A stretch of DNA of 64,000 nt, taken from positions 401,109 to 465,108 of the forward strand of contig JAHLKF010000015.1 in NCBI GenBank assembly GCA_025558075.1. Direction: 5' to 3'. The notes below the pieces were generated by a model. That model saw only the letters and a program-made list of their open reading frames with translations. It had not been told where the DNA came from and ran no database searches. The translations under genes were made by a program, and so were the position numbers. Numbering within the stretch: the first letter of the stretch is position 1; each line of letters begins with the position of its first letter. This DNA comes from Gaertneriomyces semiglobifer (taxonomy: Eukaryota; Chytridiomycota; Chytridiomycetes; Spizellomycetales; Spizellomycetaceae). This document shows positions 45,037 through 57,894 of this stretch, piece after piece.

Positions 45037-46386
45037 TTAAGTTGTCTCAGTCAACGCTCGGATTTCCTCATTCACATGCTCCGCCTTTCCTATATAGTCC
45101 TGAATCTGCCTCGCAATCTCCGACGCTTTAGGAGACGCAGCACCGATAAAATCCATGTACGCCATCAGATGTGCAATACCATCAACATATAGCGCCGATA
45201 TATTTTTGAGATGTGTCAATTTCATGCGCTTAACACGAACAGAACTTCCTTGTTGGCACTTCTCCAGCTTGGTATCCGCTTCCTTGAGGAGCTCTAATGC
45301 AACGGACCAAGACTGCGGAGAAGGAAGATGTTGCAGGTCTAGATATGAATGGGAGAACAGCTGATCGGCAGTTATTCTCGCATCGGGTTCTCGTGTTAGA
45401 AGGGCGGTCACAAGCTCGTGAGCTTCGGGTGAGACGGTCTTGCCCAAGTCGGGAGGAAGGCTGAGCTTGGGAGGCGATGGCTTCATGAGCAAATGAAGCA
45501 CACTGTCGAGGTCAGCAGACGGACGGATTGGTGTCGTGCCGACTAGCATCTCTGTGAATGAAAGCCCAAAATTAGGATAAGAAAGGCGATGGCGCAGAGT
45601 ATCACATGCCTTACCGTACAATATAATCCCAACGGACCAAGGTCACATCTTGAATCGTAGTGCTCCTGGGCGAGAACTTCCGGTGCCATGTATACCAGGT
45701 TCCAATCTTTCAGTCAACTTTTGGCTGGTAATGTCTCATCACGTTTGGCACTGTCCGAAGCAGCTTCGTCAAATTCTGCTATGCAAAGTCCCCAATCTTC
45801 AATATCGGCAAGCCAGTAGAATGTGGATTTGGACATAGTAAGAGGTTATCCGCTAAGATATGCGACGTTTGATTATGGAGTGTCGAATGATTATCCATGC
45901 CGTAGAGTCCACCTACTCTTCAGGTCCCGATGAACGAGGTTATTGCGCGACAGAAAGCGAATACCTGAATGTACGTCCAGAGTAAGCTACAGAGCGCTTT
46001 GATGCAGTGCGAAAAGTACGAATCAAACTGTACCCGCAACCAATTGTCTCAAAACCACCTTGCAACCTTTTCTTCAACGGGGCGACTCTTCAGCCAATTC
46101 TTCAAGTTGCCTAACTCGCACAGCTCCATGAAGATGTAAACAAAGTCCGAATCCCATTCTACGTCAATGAACTTTACGATATGTTCATGTTTGAGCTGCT
46201 TAGGAGAGTTACTTCTTGCACAAGCCGTTGCTGACGACGGCCACTTTTCAGGTGCAAGCGTGCGACCACTTTGACGGCAGCATTGATGTTCGGGTCCTTT
46301 TTGGAGCGACACCAGTAGACAGTGCCATAAGAACCCTGGCCAATCTTTCGAATCACTTTGTAAGACAGTGCGTTTGTCGAAGACAT
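45037..46386 (-). CDS. ULK3: Ser/Thr kinase with C-terminal MIT domain, ULK3-like, with two apparent frameshifts
   Basis: The kinase domain begins right after MSSTNALSYKVIRKIGQGSYGTV; the Gly loop is GQGSYG and the ATP Lys is in AAVKVV. Then come DFVYIFMELCELGNLKNWL, the catalytic loop VHRDLK, the DFG region (KIGDF, one base short near 45794), MAPEVLAQEHYDSRCDL (one base short near 45641 before WSVGIILYEMLVG), and subdomain XI. The last 140 residues form an MIT-like three-helix region (SWSVALELLKEADTKLEKCQ, IARQIQDYIGKAEHVNEEI). Kinase plus MIT is the ULK3 arrangement, linked in animals to the ESCRT-III abscission checkpoint. Several introns are inferred. With one base restored at each point all catalytic motifs are intact. 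Confidence 0.82.
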
Positions 46387-47694
46387 ATCCAGGTCAAACC
46401 GTGCGCGTTCGGCCAAAAACCTCGCACTGATCGTCGAACATGCTTTTTGATGCTTGCACGACAAACGGCTCACATCGCTCTGGATCTGGAGCCAATCATG
46501 AAGAATGTAATCTCCGAATGCACAGAGAGTCGACGTCGAGCTGCACGAATATAGAAGATGTTCCTCTGAGCTAACGACAACGTCCCTAGCATAGCGCTCT
46601 TAGGCCTCCTATGAGAGTTGGAAAAGCCAGCATTCTGTTAGTGTGACAGCAAACCACCACTTGATATCTTGCGGCAATGGGGGCTTGTATATAACCGTCA
46701 CTGTACGAGCTGATTTAAGATGAAATGACGAATATGGAACTCAATCTCGGGCAGGAACGGCCAGGAAAGTAGCGCACAAGTAACACTCGCTTGGCTGATT
46801 TGTGGGCCATCAATACCTCGATGAACATTTCAATCCAGCCTACGCTATACGCCGCAATTTCCCGCTTGGATGGATACTTGATCGTTGCATGCATGCATTG
46901 CCTGAATTCGAATGAATTGAACGTGAACGTGGCCCTGCCACCAGTACCAACTCACCTGCATGCAACATGCACACGGCAATGGAATAATACCTGGCAATTC
47001 CTGTATGAGACGTTCCCAAATGCAGCCAAAGTCAATCAATTGCCCGTCCAACATATCATTCTGCCAATTCATCATTCGCAGTACGCTCATTCCTCCAATT
47101 CGCCGGCCTCAATAATTAAACTTCAGGTGCCAATAATTGGCGCCTCTGCGACCGTCCGCATATAATTCGCTACCGCTGCGGGGAGAGCGGCACAGTCATC
47201 GTAGCATAAACCTGCCGCAGCGCCACCAGCGACGCGCTGCGAGTTTCCCCCGTGTCCGAGACAGCGACTGAAGTCTACCGACGCAGAAGACAGACGAGGA
47301 GACCCTGGCATGGCTGTTAACTAACGTATGGAATGGAAACTTGCCGGAGAAAAGAAAACGGCTTGCGTAGCGGCAGACTGGGAGCGCTCTGCACGAGTCG
47401 CCACGGCTGTTACGGAAGCCGAAGTGGAAACGTATTGGTACCGTTCTGCCTCCGTGTCTCCACTCTCTGAGTCTTGGAGGAAGATGCGTGTCTCCTTCAT
47501 AAACTTTCGCAATATCCGCAGGGACAGAACGGTTTAGCCGCCTATCTTATTTTGACGGAAGGCAACGGTGCCGCTGGAATATGACGAGTATATATACTGA
47601 CGGCCCTTGCTCAACACCGCCCCTTTGGCTGCTCCGGCATTAACATTGCTCATTGCTGGTTCATTGCTGCTGCGAATCATTCCGACTTCTAGCA
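46387..47694. other. Intergenic between ULK3-like and cyclin genes
   Basis: 1.3 kb. Short open frames of 60-125 codons on both strands show no domain. TATATATA-like sequence occurs near 47587-47596, about 100 bp before the cyclin start, and may be its core promoter. Confidence 0.4.
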
Positions 47695-48552
47695 ATGCCA
47701 GCACACCGTCATCGCCGACGCTTCTCGCCTACTGGTACAGCGCCAGCATGCACACGCTCTCGACGACGCTCGGACAGTGACGCCTCTGATCATACTTCCA
47801 CCTCTCCGCAACAGCCTACCATGTCAGAGTCCCCGTCGCCCATGCCATCGCCATCGTCGATGTCAATGTCAGCGCCAGCCGTACCACCTATAGCGGATCA
47901 GAACACGCGATGGTCGCTTGCCGATCTCTACGCATACATGTACACGTCGCTCTTGCGCGACCCAGAACACAGTGCCATGATCGACATGGAGTACATAACC
48001 CCTAATCCCGCACGTCTGTCCCGCTACCTCCATCATCTCTTCACCGCTGCAAGTATTTCGCCACAGGTCGTTCTCTTGGCGACCCGATACCTGACACGGC
48101 TGCCTTCAAACGTCCTGGTCTACCAACCTCCATGCGAACCGCCGTCGCCTGCCTCAATGCTTTCCGCCATATACTACCCCATTCTGCTCCTCACTTCCGT
48201 CCTTCTCGTTGCAGACAAGTTCCTTCATAATCCACCTGTGACTACGCTGGCGATGTACTCGCGTGCCTCCGGACTTAGTATACAGGCCATTGCTAGTACG
48301 GCGGTCTCCGTCTGCGCTGCAGTCGGGTGGAACTTGGATATTTCAAAAGACGAATGGACGGAATGGGTTCGCGGAGTTGCACGTATCATGGCTATCAGAC
48401 GTCCTCCATCATCACCGAAGAATGTTACCGCGCCGGACACACCGGCTCCAGTTGATGATGAATCACCAGATTGTAGGCAGTCATGGCGAACAGACTTGGA
48501 GATGGCTGCTCGACACTTCCTTTTCTATGGACGAACCTGGGCGAGGTGTTAA
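47695..48552 (+). CDS. Pho80/Clg1-like cyclin
   Basis: Single exon, 285 aa. The N-terminal 60 residues are Arg/Ser/Pro-rich and look disordered. A cyclin fold follows: LYAYMYTSLLRDPEHSAMID, LSRYLHHLFTAASISPQVVL, ATRYLTRLPSNVLVYQPP, then YYPILLLTSVLLVADKFLHN and SVCAAVGWNLDISKDEWTEW. The helix pattern LLTSVLLVADKFL and WNL.IS..EW are typical of Pho80-type cyclins that pair with Pho85-like kinases. It is possible, though not shown, that it works with the Pho81-like protein at 27.9-31.1 kb; Pho81 inhibits Pho80-Pho85 in yeast. Start at 47695; no in-frame ATG lies upstream. Confidence 0.82.
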   Translation: MPAHRHRRRFSPTGTAPACTRSRRRSDSDASDHTSTSPQQPTMSESPSPMPSPSSMSMSAPAVPPIADQNTRWSLADLYAYMYTSLLRDPEHSAMIDMEYITPNPARLSRYLHHLFTAASISPQVVLLATRYLTRLPSNVLVYQPPCEPPSPASMLSAIYYPILLLTSVLLVADKFLHNPPVTTLAMYSRASGLSIQAIASTAVSVCAAVGWNLDISKDEWTEWVRGVARIMAIRRPPSSPKNVTAPDTPAPVDDESPDCRQSWRTDLEMAARHFLFYGRTWARC

Positions 48553-48950
48553 AAGCGCCTCAGCGCATGGCGAGTTTCTTGCCATTGTACAGAGTATTAG
48601 AGTGTAGTATATAATAAATTATTCGCAAGACAACCGGTTCGGTCAGCTTGGTACCGTTCGTCTCGTAAAGTGCTCAATGTCAAACCAGACTATGGTAAAG
48701 GGAAAGCGTTCGGTGGACACCACGTGTTACTGTGATAAAGTCATTTACAGGCCAATTGGCAATACCCAAGCACCGTTCGAATTCAAAGTTCGCCGAACCA
48801 AACGTCCTATGCCTCCAACGTCAACGAATACGTACATATTGCGCTAAATTACATGAGCTCCAGCTCATCTCAGCTAAATCAGCGCCTATGCATCTTACAA
48901 CTCTTTGAGCTATTTTACTTGGCCCATCGCAAAGGCCGTTTTCACGTCAG
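48553..48950. other. Intergenic upstream of tRNA-Ser
   Basis: Nothing recognised apart from the tRNA that follows. Confidence 0.4.
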
Positions 48951-49032
48951 GACGCGATGGCCGAGTGGTTAAGGCGATAGACTAGAAATCTATTGGGCTC
49001 TGCCCGCGGAGGTTCAAATCCTCCTCGCGTCG
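48951..49032 (+). tRNA. tRNA-Ser (anticodon AGA)
   Basis: 82 nt, no intron. The acceptor stem GACGCGA pairs with TCGCGTC, discriminator G. The D arm includes GGCCGAGTGGTTAAGGC; the anticodon loop CTAGAAA gives AGA (codon UCU). A long variable arm follows, as expected for Ser. The T arm is GGAGGTTCAAATCCTCC. A and B box promoter sequences are in place. Confidence 0.95.
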
Positions 49033-49037
49033 CAATC

Positions 49038-49042
49038 TTTTT
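49038..49042 (+). terminator. RNA polymerase III terminator of tRNA-Ser
   Basis: T5 run starting six bases after the tRNA discriminator base. Confidence 0.75.
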
Positions 49043-49797
49043 GACTTTTGCTGCCTCTGTTGTGGAAGATTCAATTCAGCACTCCACGATCAAAGTTCGC
49101 CAGATTGATGATCAGATTGATGATTTTAACTTGCTGTGGATGCGAGTTCGGGTGCGGATGTAGCGGGAGCACCAATGATCAAACCATGGAACCTGCAGCA
49201 GATACCGCAAGTTTGTGGATGAGAAATGCTCCAGAAACCACCTCACGAAGACGGATGCCATTAGTACTGATCTCGTAACTAGATCGAAGCGTTATGGCAA
49301 AGGTCTGAGAACTCGGCTGGAGTTGTGGTCTCATTTTGCTGCTTGCCATAAGGTGCCGAAGATGTTCACCTCTGCAATTGTGGAGGACTTAATGCTCAGT
49401 TCGTCGTCGTGTCCCAAAGCACCGCCTACGATAGCCGAAAAAATAGTATCCTCATGCTCTCAGGGGTTGTGTCGTGCGCTTCAAACAACCAGATCAACTT
49501 GATTAGCGCAAAGGAATAATGACTGAGCCCGCATGCGTTATGTGTATGAGCGCTGGAACTGTGTTGCAGTCCAGGGAGTTGCTAGTCACCAAATGCAGAC
49601 GATCCTCTTAACAGGTATTCGACAATGCTCCAGAACAGTTTTATAACGGATGCACCACGTATTCAATAGGAACCCAACCAGGATTTGAAGCATCTGAAGT
49701 ATTCGCGATAGCGATGTTGTGTCGGCCTTGTTCGCAACACGTAGTTGCAAGCTCGGTCCTCCCTGCGTATAACACTAATTAAAGAAACTCCCCGCCA
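49043..49797. other. Intergenic between tRNA-Ser and cyclin T/K gene
   Basis: About 750 bp. No domain is recognised in the short open frames present. Confidence 0.4.
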
Positions 49798-51543
49798 ATG
49801 GGCATTCCTGTTTACAGCACGCCTCTACTTCGATCATCGTGGATCGGCATGTCCAGACCAGATGCTGAGGACCGGCCAGCCGATGAGTCCTTAGACGATG
49901 TCGATGCCTGGGACGGCGACTTTGCAGATCTCCATGCACGCAACAAGTGGTACTTCACCCAGGAGCAGATACAAAACAGTCCGTCAAGACGGCACGGTAT
50001 TCATGCTGCCGCCGAAGCCGTCCTGAGGGACAAAGGAACGCGAGTGATTGTGACGATGGCCATGGAACTGAACAGGTACTTGTCCCCCTACCTTGATGCC
50101 AGCCCGACCTTTTCGCTGCTCTGTCTCCCCTGTCTCTGTACCTGCACCTTAATGGGACCATGATATCCTTTGCGCGGAACGGCCACTCATCTTCTCATGT
50201 GCATTTGCAACAGAATGCCAAGGCTTGTTCACACAGCGTGCTTGTATTTTCATCGCTTCTACATGAGACGATCATTCAGAGAATTCAACCACTTCAAGGT
50301 CGAAGCTACCGCTCTTCATCTGCTTTCTATGCAAAGATCTCACTCAAGAACGTGTACCATATAGTTAATTGCAGCAACATGCTTGTGGATAGCTACCAAG
50401 CTTGATGGACGACCAGTGCGGACCTCGCATATTGCTGAGCTGACGATCAAGATTATGGCAAAGGTTGGTGTACCCAGGGAATGCCATTTGCCAACAGGTT
50501 AGACTTAACAGCTACGACCGCCATGGTTGCGTCTTACAGGACATGTTGATGACTGTGGATCGTCAAAGTGTACAATTCGATTCCGTTCGACGACGAATCA
50601 TTTACTTCGAACTGGAAGTTTTCGAGGCATTATGTTTTGATACCCAGTCCAAGGACCCTTATAATGTCCTTTTGGACGTGTTAGTTCAGGTGGAAGGTAT
50701 GCTGCAGGGGCCACGCAATGAGCGCTCTCACGGTGAAAGATTAACGTGAACTCTAGCATCGACTCGCGCGAAGGACGCTGCAGCAACTGTATTGAATGAT
50801 ATGTGAGTACAAGACGAACAACTCCGCCAAGCCAAGCGTTCACTACTCGAAATTGACAATTCGTATGTAGGTACTTTTCTATCCTTTGTCTACAATACGA
50901 AGCGAAGATCCTCGTCGGAGCGGCCATCGCTCTAGGCGCGCGCCTGGTCGACGAACCTGTCCCAATTGGAAAGGAGGGCCAGCCGTTCAATGTGGTTACT
51001 GGTATCCTGGCACAGGAAGAAAAAGACGCGTTTTATGGTATTTCCGGCTGGTCGACGTGTTGGGGCTTCTTGGGCAATATCTGACACACATTGGCAGATT
51101 CCCTCAAGCAGATGGTGGATTTCTATCAGCAACGTGCAGAGAAGCCCGGACCTAACCAAGGCGAACCGGGGTTGCCGCAAATTCGTCCGCTCCGAGACTT
51201 TTCGTTGCTCCACAAAAGGTCCCGAGAGGAGTCCGAAGAGGCCAATCCAGATGACTCTTCAAAATCTGACGAGCTTGATTTTGGCGGAAATGAGCACAAC
51301 GATGAGAGCGAAGGCGTCGACGATGCCGTGGTCGAACCGCCGGAAAAAAGGCTGAGGTTGGACCCGGAATTTGGCGGCGGAAGCGACATACGTGGTGGTC
51401 AACCAGTTGACATGTGTCTGTCGAGACACAGTAGTGGATTGTGCGTGTCACTGCGTCGATTTGCTCATAATGAGTTCTTTTTGCAGATATTATGCGAGGC
51501 GTGCTCGAATCCACGGCTCACGGTCCCCAGCGGGTTTGTGTAG
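49798..51543 (+). CDS. Cyclin T/K-type transcriptional cyclin
   Basis: Regulatory partner of a CDK9/CDK12-like kinase that phosphorylates the RNA polymerase II C-terminal domain. Several exons are inferred. The first gives WYFTQEQIQNSPSRRHGI, the diagnostic start of the cyclin T/K box. Next are RMPRLVHTACLYFHRFYMRR, then LIAATCLWIATKLDGRPVRT, and HIAELTIKIMAK. After further introns come RRRIIYFELEVFEALCFD and NVLLDVLVQVEG, then YEAKILVGAAIALGARL. The C-terminal region is acidic (LDFGGNEHNDESEGVDDAV). Introns near 50075-50216 and 50309-50354 restore a continuous cyclin fold. The extreme C-terminal exon is uncertain. I cannot separate cyclin T, K and yeast Ctk2-like by eye. Confidence 0.83.
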
Positions 51544-51642
51544 CCTAGCACATCATACTCCTTAGGGAGTTATACTTGGTAGCTGGCATTGGAACCTGCT
51601 GCGACACGCATCTTCGGCTGCTCATGCTCCAAGACACGACGA

Positions 51643-52909
51643 TCATACGTCTTCGAGCAATAGTCCATAAAGTTGCGCGTCCATCAGCCTAAGTAGATCA
51701 TAGTCCCTGTCAATATCCGCGGAAACGCACGCTTCCTTTAAAAGCACACAAATTTTCTTCAGAATTGCAGTAAGATCGCTGATTTCAGAGCTAGGCTCTT
51801 CTGCGTGGATTGTTTTCCACGTCTCCGCCACTGAGCGGAGAATGATTCCTCGATATGCATTAATCCGCGGCCAACCTTCCTGCACGACGGCTTCCACAGA
51901 TCGCGCAGCAAGAATCTGCGTTGGTAGGTCACCCTGATGTAACCGTAATATGTCACAGGATGCACCTAAGAAAGGCTGCAACCACTTTATGGTCAAGATT
52001 CCCATCATTGAGGCTACTCCTGGGATAGCTCTCAGAAATGCCCTAATGATGGCCACTGACCCAACAACAGCAAAAGCTAAGCCGCGCAATATGCTCTCAG
52101 CCAGGCGTTCAACTTTGGCATGATACGGCTCTGAGTTGCGCACCTCAATCATTGGAATGAGTTGTACGAGTCCTTCTAAGGCCTCCGAAACCAGATCAGG
52201 TTGCTCATTATACGTGAGCAGCGGTAATAACGCTTCGAACAAAACTTGCCCGAACCCAGATGCTCGCAAATCCATCTCTCGAGAATTTTCGGCAATGTGA
52301 CGTGCTAGCCTTACTCCGGCCAGCTTGTATTCCGGCTGATAATCATCTATCAGCGTTAATACAGCAGGAAATACCAGATGCTGGATCGGTGCAAAGTCCG
52401 GATGACGAGTATTGTGCAGAGTAAACCGGAAGATCGCAACGACACCGTGGCGTTTCCATGGTGGGCGATCGACAGCGACGGTTGCTGCTGGGGTTTTGCG
52501 GCTGAAATAGGCACATACACTTTCACGTAAAATTCGCTCTGCGTTTCTCTTTATCAAGACTTTGCGGCTTTTTGTGCTTGGTTGTGAGTGCTGGGCGATA
52601 AAATCCAGAGTCCCTACGAAATGAGTGAGTAGGTGCATTGCAGAACAGGCAACCAAGGTCGATCGCATTACAATCGCAATAAGAGAGTAGAGAATCATCC
52701 ACATCCCGCCATTGTTTTTCCTCATCCCCAAGCAGGGAAGCACAGACTACCAGCAGTTGATACAACGACTCCGGCTCAAAGTCAGTGCCAGTGTTACCTC
52801 GCACATACTCGAGCACTTCCCGTACTCGCCGCGTTGCATCAGCCTGATCTTTATCAGGTACATCTTTCCCAATAGCGGTATAAAGAGATTCCAATCCCGG
52901 TATGTTCAT
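51643..52909 (-). CDS. TTI2: TTI2-like protein (Tel2-Tti1-Tti2 complex)
   Basis: Two exons, 52672-52909 and 51643-52613 (402 aa), joined by a 58-nt intron that keeps frame. It starts MNIPGLESLYTAIGKDVPDK. The conserved middle block is LVFPAVLTLIDDYQPEYKLAGVRLARHIAEN, followed by GFGQVLFEALLPLLTY, as in TTI2 proteins. A helical repeat fold runs to the C-terminus (LLRLMDAQLYGLLLEDV). TTI2 forms the Triple T co-chaperone with Tel2 and Tti1 for maturation of PIKK kinases. An open frame upstream of the ATG lacks a Met. Convergent with the cyclin T/K gene (100 bp). Confidence 0.83.
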
Positions 52910-53039
52910 GTTGCAGGTTGGATGTAGATCTGTCAACCTTCCAAAAAAGTTGTGAGTTGGTCAAAATCGAGCGCGACGAGGTGCGAAAGACAAAGTCAAC
53001 GCAACTTGCCAATTCAGAGCCGACATCATCATTGCCAAC

Positions 53040-54360
<1,321 letters not shown>

Positions 54361-54558
54361 GATAGAGTAGGTAGATGATAGTGATTGTGTTGCTAGCGTT
54401 GCTACGCCTATCTCATTAGACTATCAAATATATACACAACTATTGATCTCTCGGCAATCCACAGATCTCGCACGAATCAGCCGCCCCTGGATTGTGGAAG
54501 GTACCTAAGAAATCCAACCAGTATTAATATCCCACCGCTACATATGTACACGCGTTTG

Positions 54559-56704
54559 TCATCTTTTGCGCTTCTTACAGTGTCTGCAGCTCCAACCCGC
54601 CGCGGAAGCCGATGATGCCGCAGCCGAGCCCGAAGCGGTTGTGACAGGTCCTGGCCCGTGATCCGACTCCTTCAAAAGCATCAGCAACGTTTGCCACGAG
54701 TGTGAGTGAACCAACTCATTCGCCTCGGCCTCAGAGTGCGACTTGGCAATGCGGATAGCTCGCTCCAAATCGGGCTGTGGAAAGAGATTAATGCTTTAGA
54801 ATTGCGAACCACGCCAACGCAAGCCACTACGCACCATCTCGACAACGCCCATTTGAATCAAGTACAGCAGAGCATGGAAGTCCGAAAGGACATCTGTCAG
54901 TCGCCCGCTATTGAGATGACGCTGCAACGCCTGAGGATTTTGGGTTTCTATTCCTCCACGGTTTTCAATTGGGAAGCGAGTCGGGGAGGTAAAGGTTGGG
55001 TTGGGTGTTTGTGGGAAACCATGGGTGACCTAGACAGAGCTGTTACCACCACCCGTCAATACGAATTCCAGTGAAAGAGAGACTTACCGTAACAAGCAAA
55101 TATTCGACGGGGAAAGTGGGCTTTGCGGCCTCTTGCACCATAAGCCCGTACTTGTTTTTATACTTGTAAAACACTTCCGGCACATACTGTTCATCCGTCG
55201 ACTGTTTCACTCGCATGAGCGATGGCTCAACTGACGCCTCCACAATGCAATCCCGGACCATAGCCATAGCGGTGTTAGACACTTGAAAACTACTGATGTC
55301 AATTCCGCCGTCCTCATTTCCTGTAGAACGGCATGCATGAGCCACTGCCATGTGTTGTAGCATGTTGCCACATGATGCTCACCACTGACAACGCAAGTAA
55401 CGAATCGGCTTCCAAAGCGACCGGTTGCGGACCACTTGCTCGGCGTCGGTCGTGATAGCTGATGCTGTGCAGCCAGTATGCATTCAGCCGAAGACATGAA
55501 ATATGAGTCGCTGTGCCTTTTGCAAATAACCGTGCCCTTTCCAGTGCCATCGTCTGTTAGGTCCGTGTACACCATTCCCACTTTAGTAAGCCCAAGCTGT
55601 CTGGCTAACTCGTCGACAACATGCTCTTGTGGGTCTGGCAAAGCAAGTTGCACGCTATCATTCCCAGTTTCCTGCGGCGGTTCATATATGGTTGATACTA
55701 CCGCCTTGACACCAAGTGGCACCTCAGAATACGGCTCGTACCGTCCGTAGAGGTAACCGAAACGCTGGTAACCGGAACTTCTCCAGTATGAAATGAAGTT
55801 GTCAATAATTCCCGCATTCTCAAATTCAATGTGGTCAACCATCCGAAAGCCCTGGAAGACCGACTCAGCTAGAGAGCACATTTGTGGTCAAAACGCATTC
55901 AGGAGACTTACTTGGCTTTGTAGCGTAACTGCCGAAGGCTGACATTTTGTGCAGATGCCTTTCGGCCAGGGCTCGTGACCTTTGCTTGGACAAGGTGTTT
56001 TCACCTTCAGCTCCATCTCATCCAGGGGCGGAACAAACTGAGAACTGGTTGGCGCTGCGGTCTTCGACTGGTCAGTCAGTTGTCGCAGGTAAGCGTGAAA
56101 TGATGTGTGCTTGATCTTGTTCTGTTCCAGGTACGAGGCATCCCATGGTGGTAACGGCATGCAGTATTCGCACATTCCTGCGTCACCGTGCTTACAGAAT
56201 CTATGATCCCTTCCTCGTTTAATCATCCCCTCCTGCTTTTCCATCATGTCATCAATAGGTTCCTGCTTCACTGCGACTTTCGAGGTGGAGTTCGGAGTTT
56301 GTTGAGGGTTTGCGGGGGTTGAATCTCGTTCTAAAGCAACCCAGAGAAAGTCGCCGTGGCTGATTCGATGGTGGTGATGAGTGCGCGCAATTAGTGAGCA
56401 CATGTAGGTACACAGTCGACGTACCGGAGCCCGAGTGATTGAACAGTCCCACTGTTCGCATTAATGATTTTCGTCCCAGCATCATCTGCGGATACTATGA
56501 ACTTGTCATCTGGGATTTTCAGAACTGTCGATATCTGGAATTTGTCCCCAAATATTGTTAGATCGGAAGTAGGTCTTAGCTAGAATTGAATATCCAACCC
56601 AGGTTTACCTTCTGTCTAAGGACCAAAGCTCCATCCGTAGGATTGACTTCTATCCGAGCTTGTCCTTCGTTAGAGCGTAAACGTATTATCTGGGTAACGG
56701 TCAT
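54559..56704 (-). CDS. NPL4: NPL4, Cdc48/p97 cofactor
   Basis: Part of the Cdc48-Ufd1-Npl4 segregase that unfolds ubiquitylated substrates. Multi-exon; the start MTVTQIIRLRSNEGQARIEV opens the ubiquitin-like domain, at 56704. The zinc-finger region shows CKHGDAGMCEYCMPL and LKVKTPCPSKGHEPWPKGICTKCQP. The MPN-like domain follows: DHIEFENAGIIDNFISYWRSSG, YQRFGYLYGRYEPY, and VGMVYTDLTDDG. The last exon ends WSCRHCKKRKR. Only the first CxxC pair of the usual C-terminal NZF zinc finger is present, followed directly by a basic tail and stop, so the canonical ubiquitin-binding finger looks truncated, as in yeast Npl4. Exon ends near 55050-55080 and 55890-55920 are inferred. Confidence 0.92.
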
Positions 56705-57045
56705 CAGATTTGGTTCAGCAAGTCAAATGAGTGGTTCAGATGTTTCCATACCATACTGTCGGTTCGTTAATGCTTTGAAGAGCCCAGCTGTTGTAAGGCA
56801 ATAGCGCCAATGCAAAACCGTCAATCTGCCAAGAAATGGTGCTCCCTTTTATTCTGAGATGGTTGACAAATGTCAGTCGGTCCGTTTGCTGAAGTGGCTA
56901 ATACGCTTTATGCAAAGGTCTTCGGTTTCCCTGTCGCGTTTCGGCAACAAACAGAACACGACGGTCAACCAACGCCTCTTCCTTGGACATATACCGACCC
57001 ACCAGTCCACCGAAGATTTAGTGATATCAAAGGTTGCGAGCTAGA

Positions 57046-57829
57046 ATGGTATGTTTGGGTGTTTATGTATTCTGCAATGGCTGATAGATGGCACACTTTA
57101 ACTGGTGTCTACGGATGATCATTGCAGTCCAACACACTTCGCCCGTATCTGGCTGCCGTGCGGTCCACTCTTACCGCTGCACTATGCCTAGAGAATTTCT
57201 CCTCTCAGGTAGTAGAGAGACACAATAAGCCTGAGGTGGAAGCTAGGTTAGTTGCCCTTGATCTAGAGCATTGTACAACACTCTACGCGCCTAACGCATC
57301 GTCCTTTTGCAGGGTTTCTCCCGAAGTACTGCTCAACCCTTTGGTCATCAGCCGTAACGAAAACGAGAAAGTGCTTATTGAAGGGTCCGTAAACTCTGTC
57401 CGCATCAGCATTAAAGTCAAGCAAGCGGACGAGATAGAGAGGATATTGTGCCACAAGTTTACCCGATTTTTGATGATGCGGGCTGAAAACTTCCATATCC
57501 TTCGCAGAAAACCCATTGAGGTATGCTTGTGGGACCGGCAATTGCGAACTGTCTTGTTTATTAATGCGAGCGATTTACAGGGTTATGACATTAGCTTCCT
57601 GATAACCAACTTCCACACCGAGACAATGTACAAGCATAAGCTTGTCGACTTCATCATACAATTCATGGAAGAGGTGGACAAAGAAATTAGTGAGATGAAA
57701 TTGAGCTTAAACGCCCGAGGGCGTATCGTGGCCGAATCGGTAAGTCCTGGTATTACACCTTCACTTTCTCACTGCAGCACTATAACACACGCTCGCGTTT
57801 GTTTTCAGTTTTTGCAACAATTCCCATAG
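57046..57829 (+). CDS. ARC19: Arp2/3 complex subunit 4
   Basis: Core subunit of the branched-actin nucleator. Five exons are inferred: 57046-57048, 57128-57246, 57313-57520, 57581-57739 and 57809-57829 (169 aa; human ARPC4 has 168). The first coding exon is just the ATG. After it, [75 protein letters not shown] and [20 protein letters not shown] follow closely the animal protein. It ends FLQQFP. The four introns fall at positions that keep the frame exactly. High conservation makes this call firm. Confidence 0.95.
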
Positions 57830-57894
57830 AGAATCTATCGTGGGGCTCCGGCTCCAACAAGTGCGATATATGCCTTCTAGCAGCGGTCAATGTT

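Noticed and set aside
45500..45950. A third frameshift in the ULK3-like kinase between DFG and MAPE
   Set aside because: A 47-nt intron (donor GTGATG, acceptor AAAG) explains the change of frame without any base loss.
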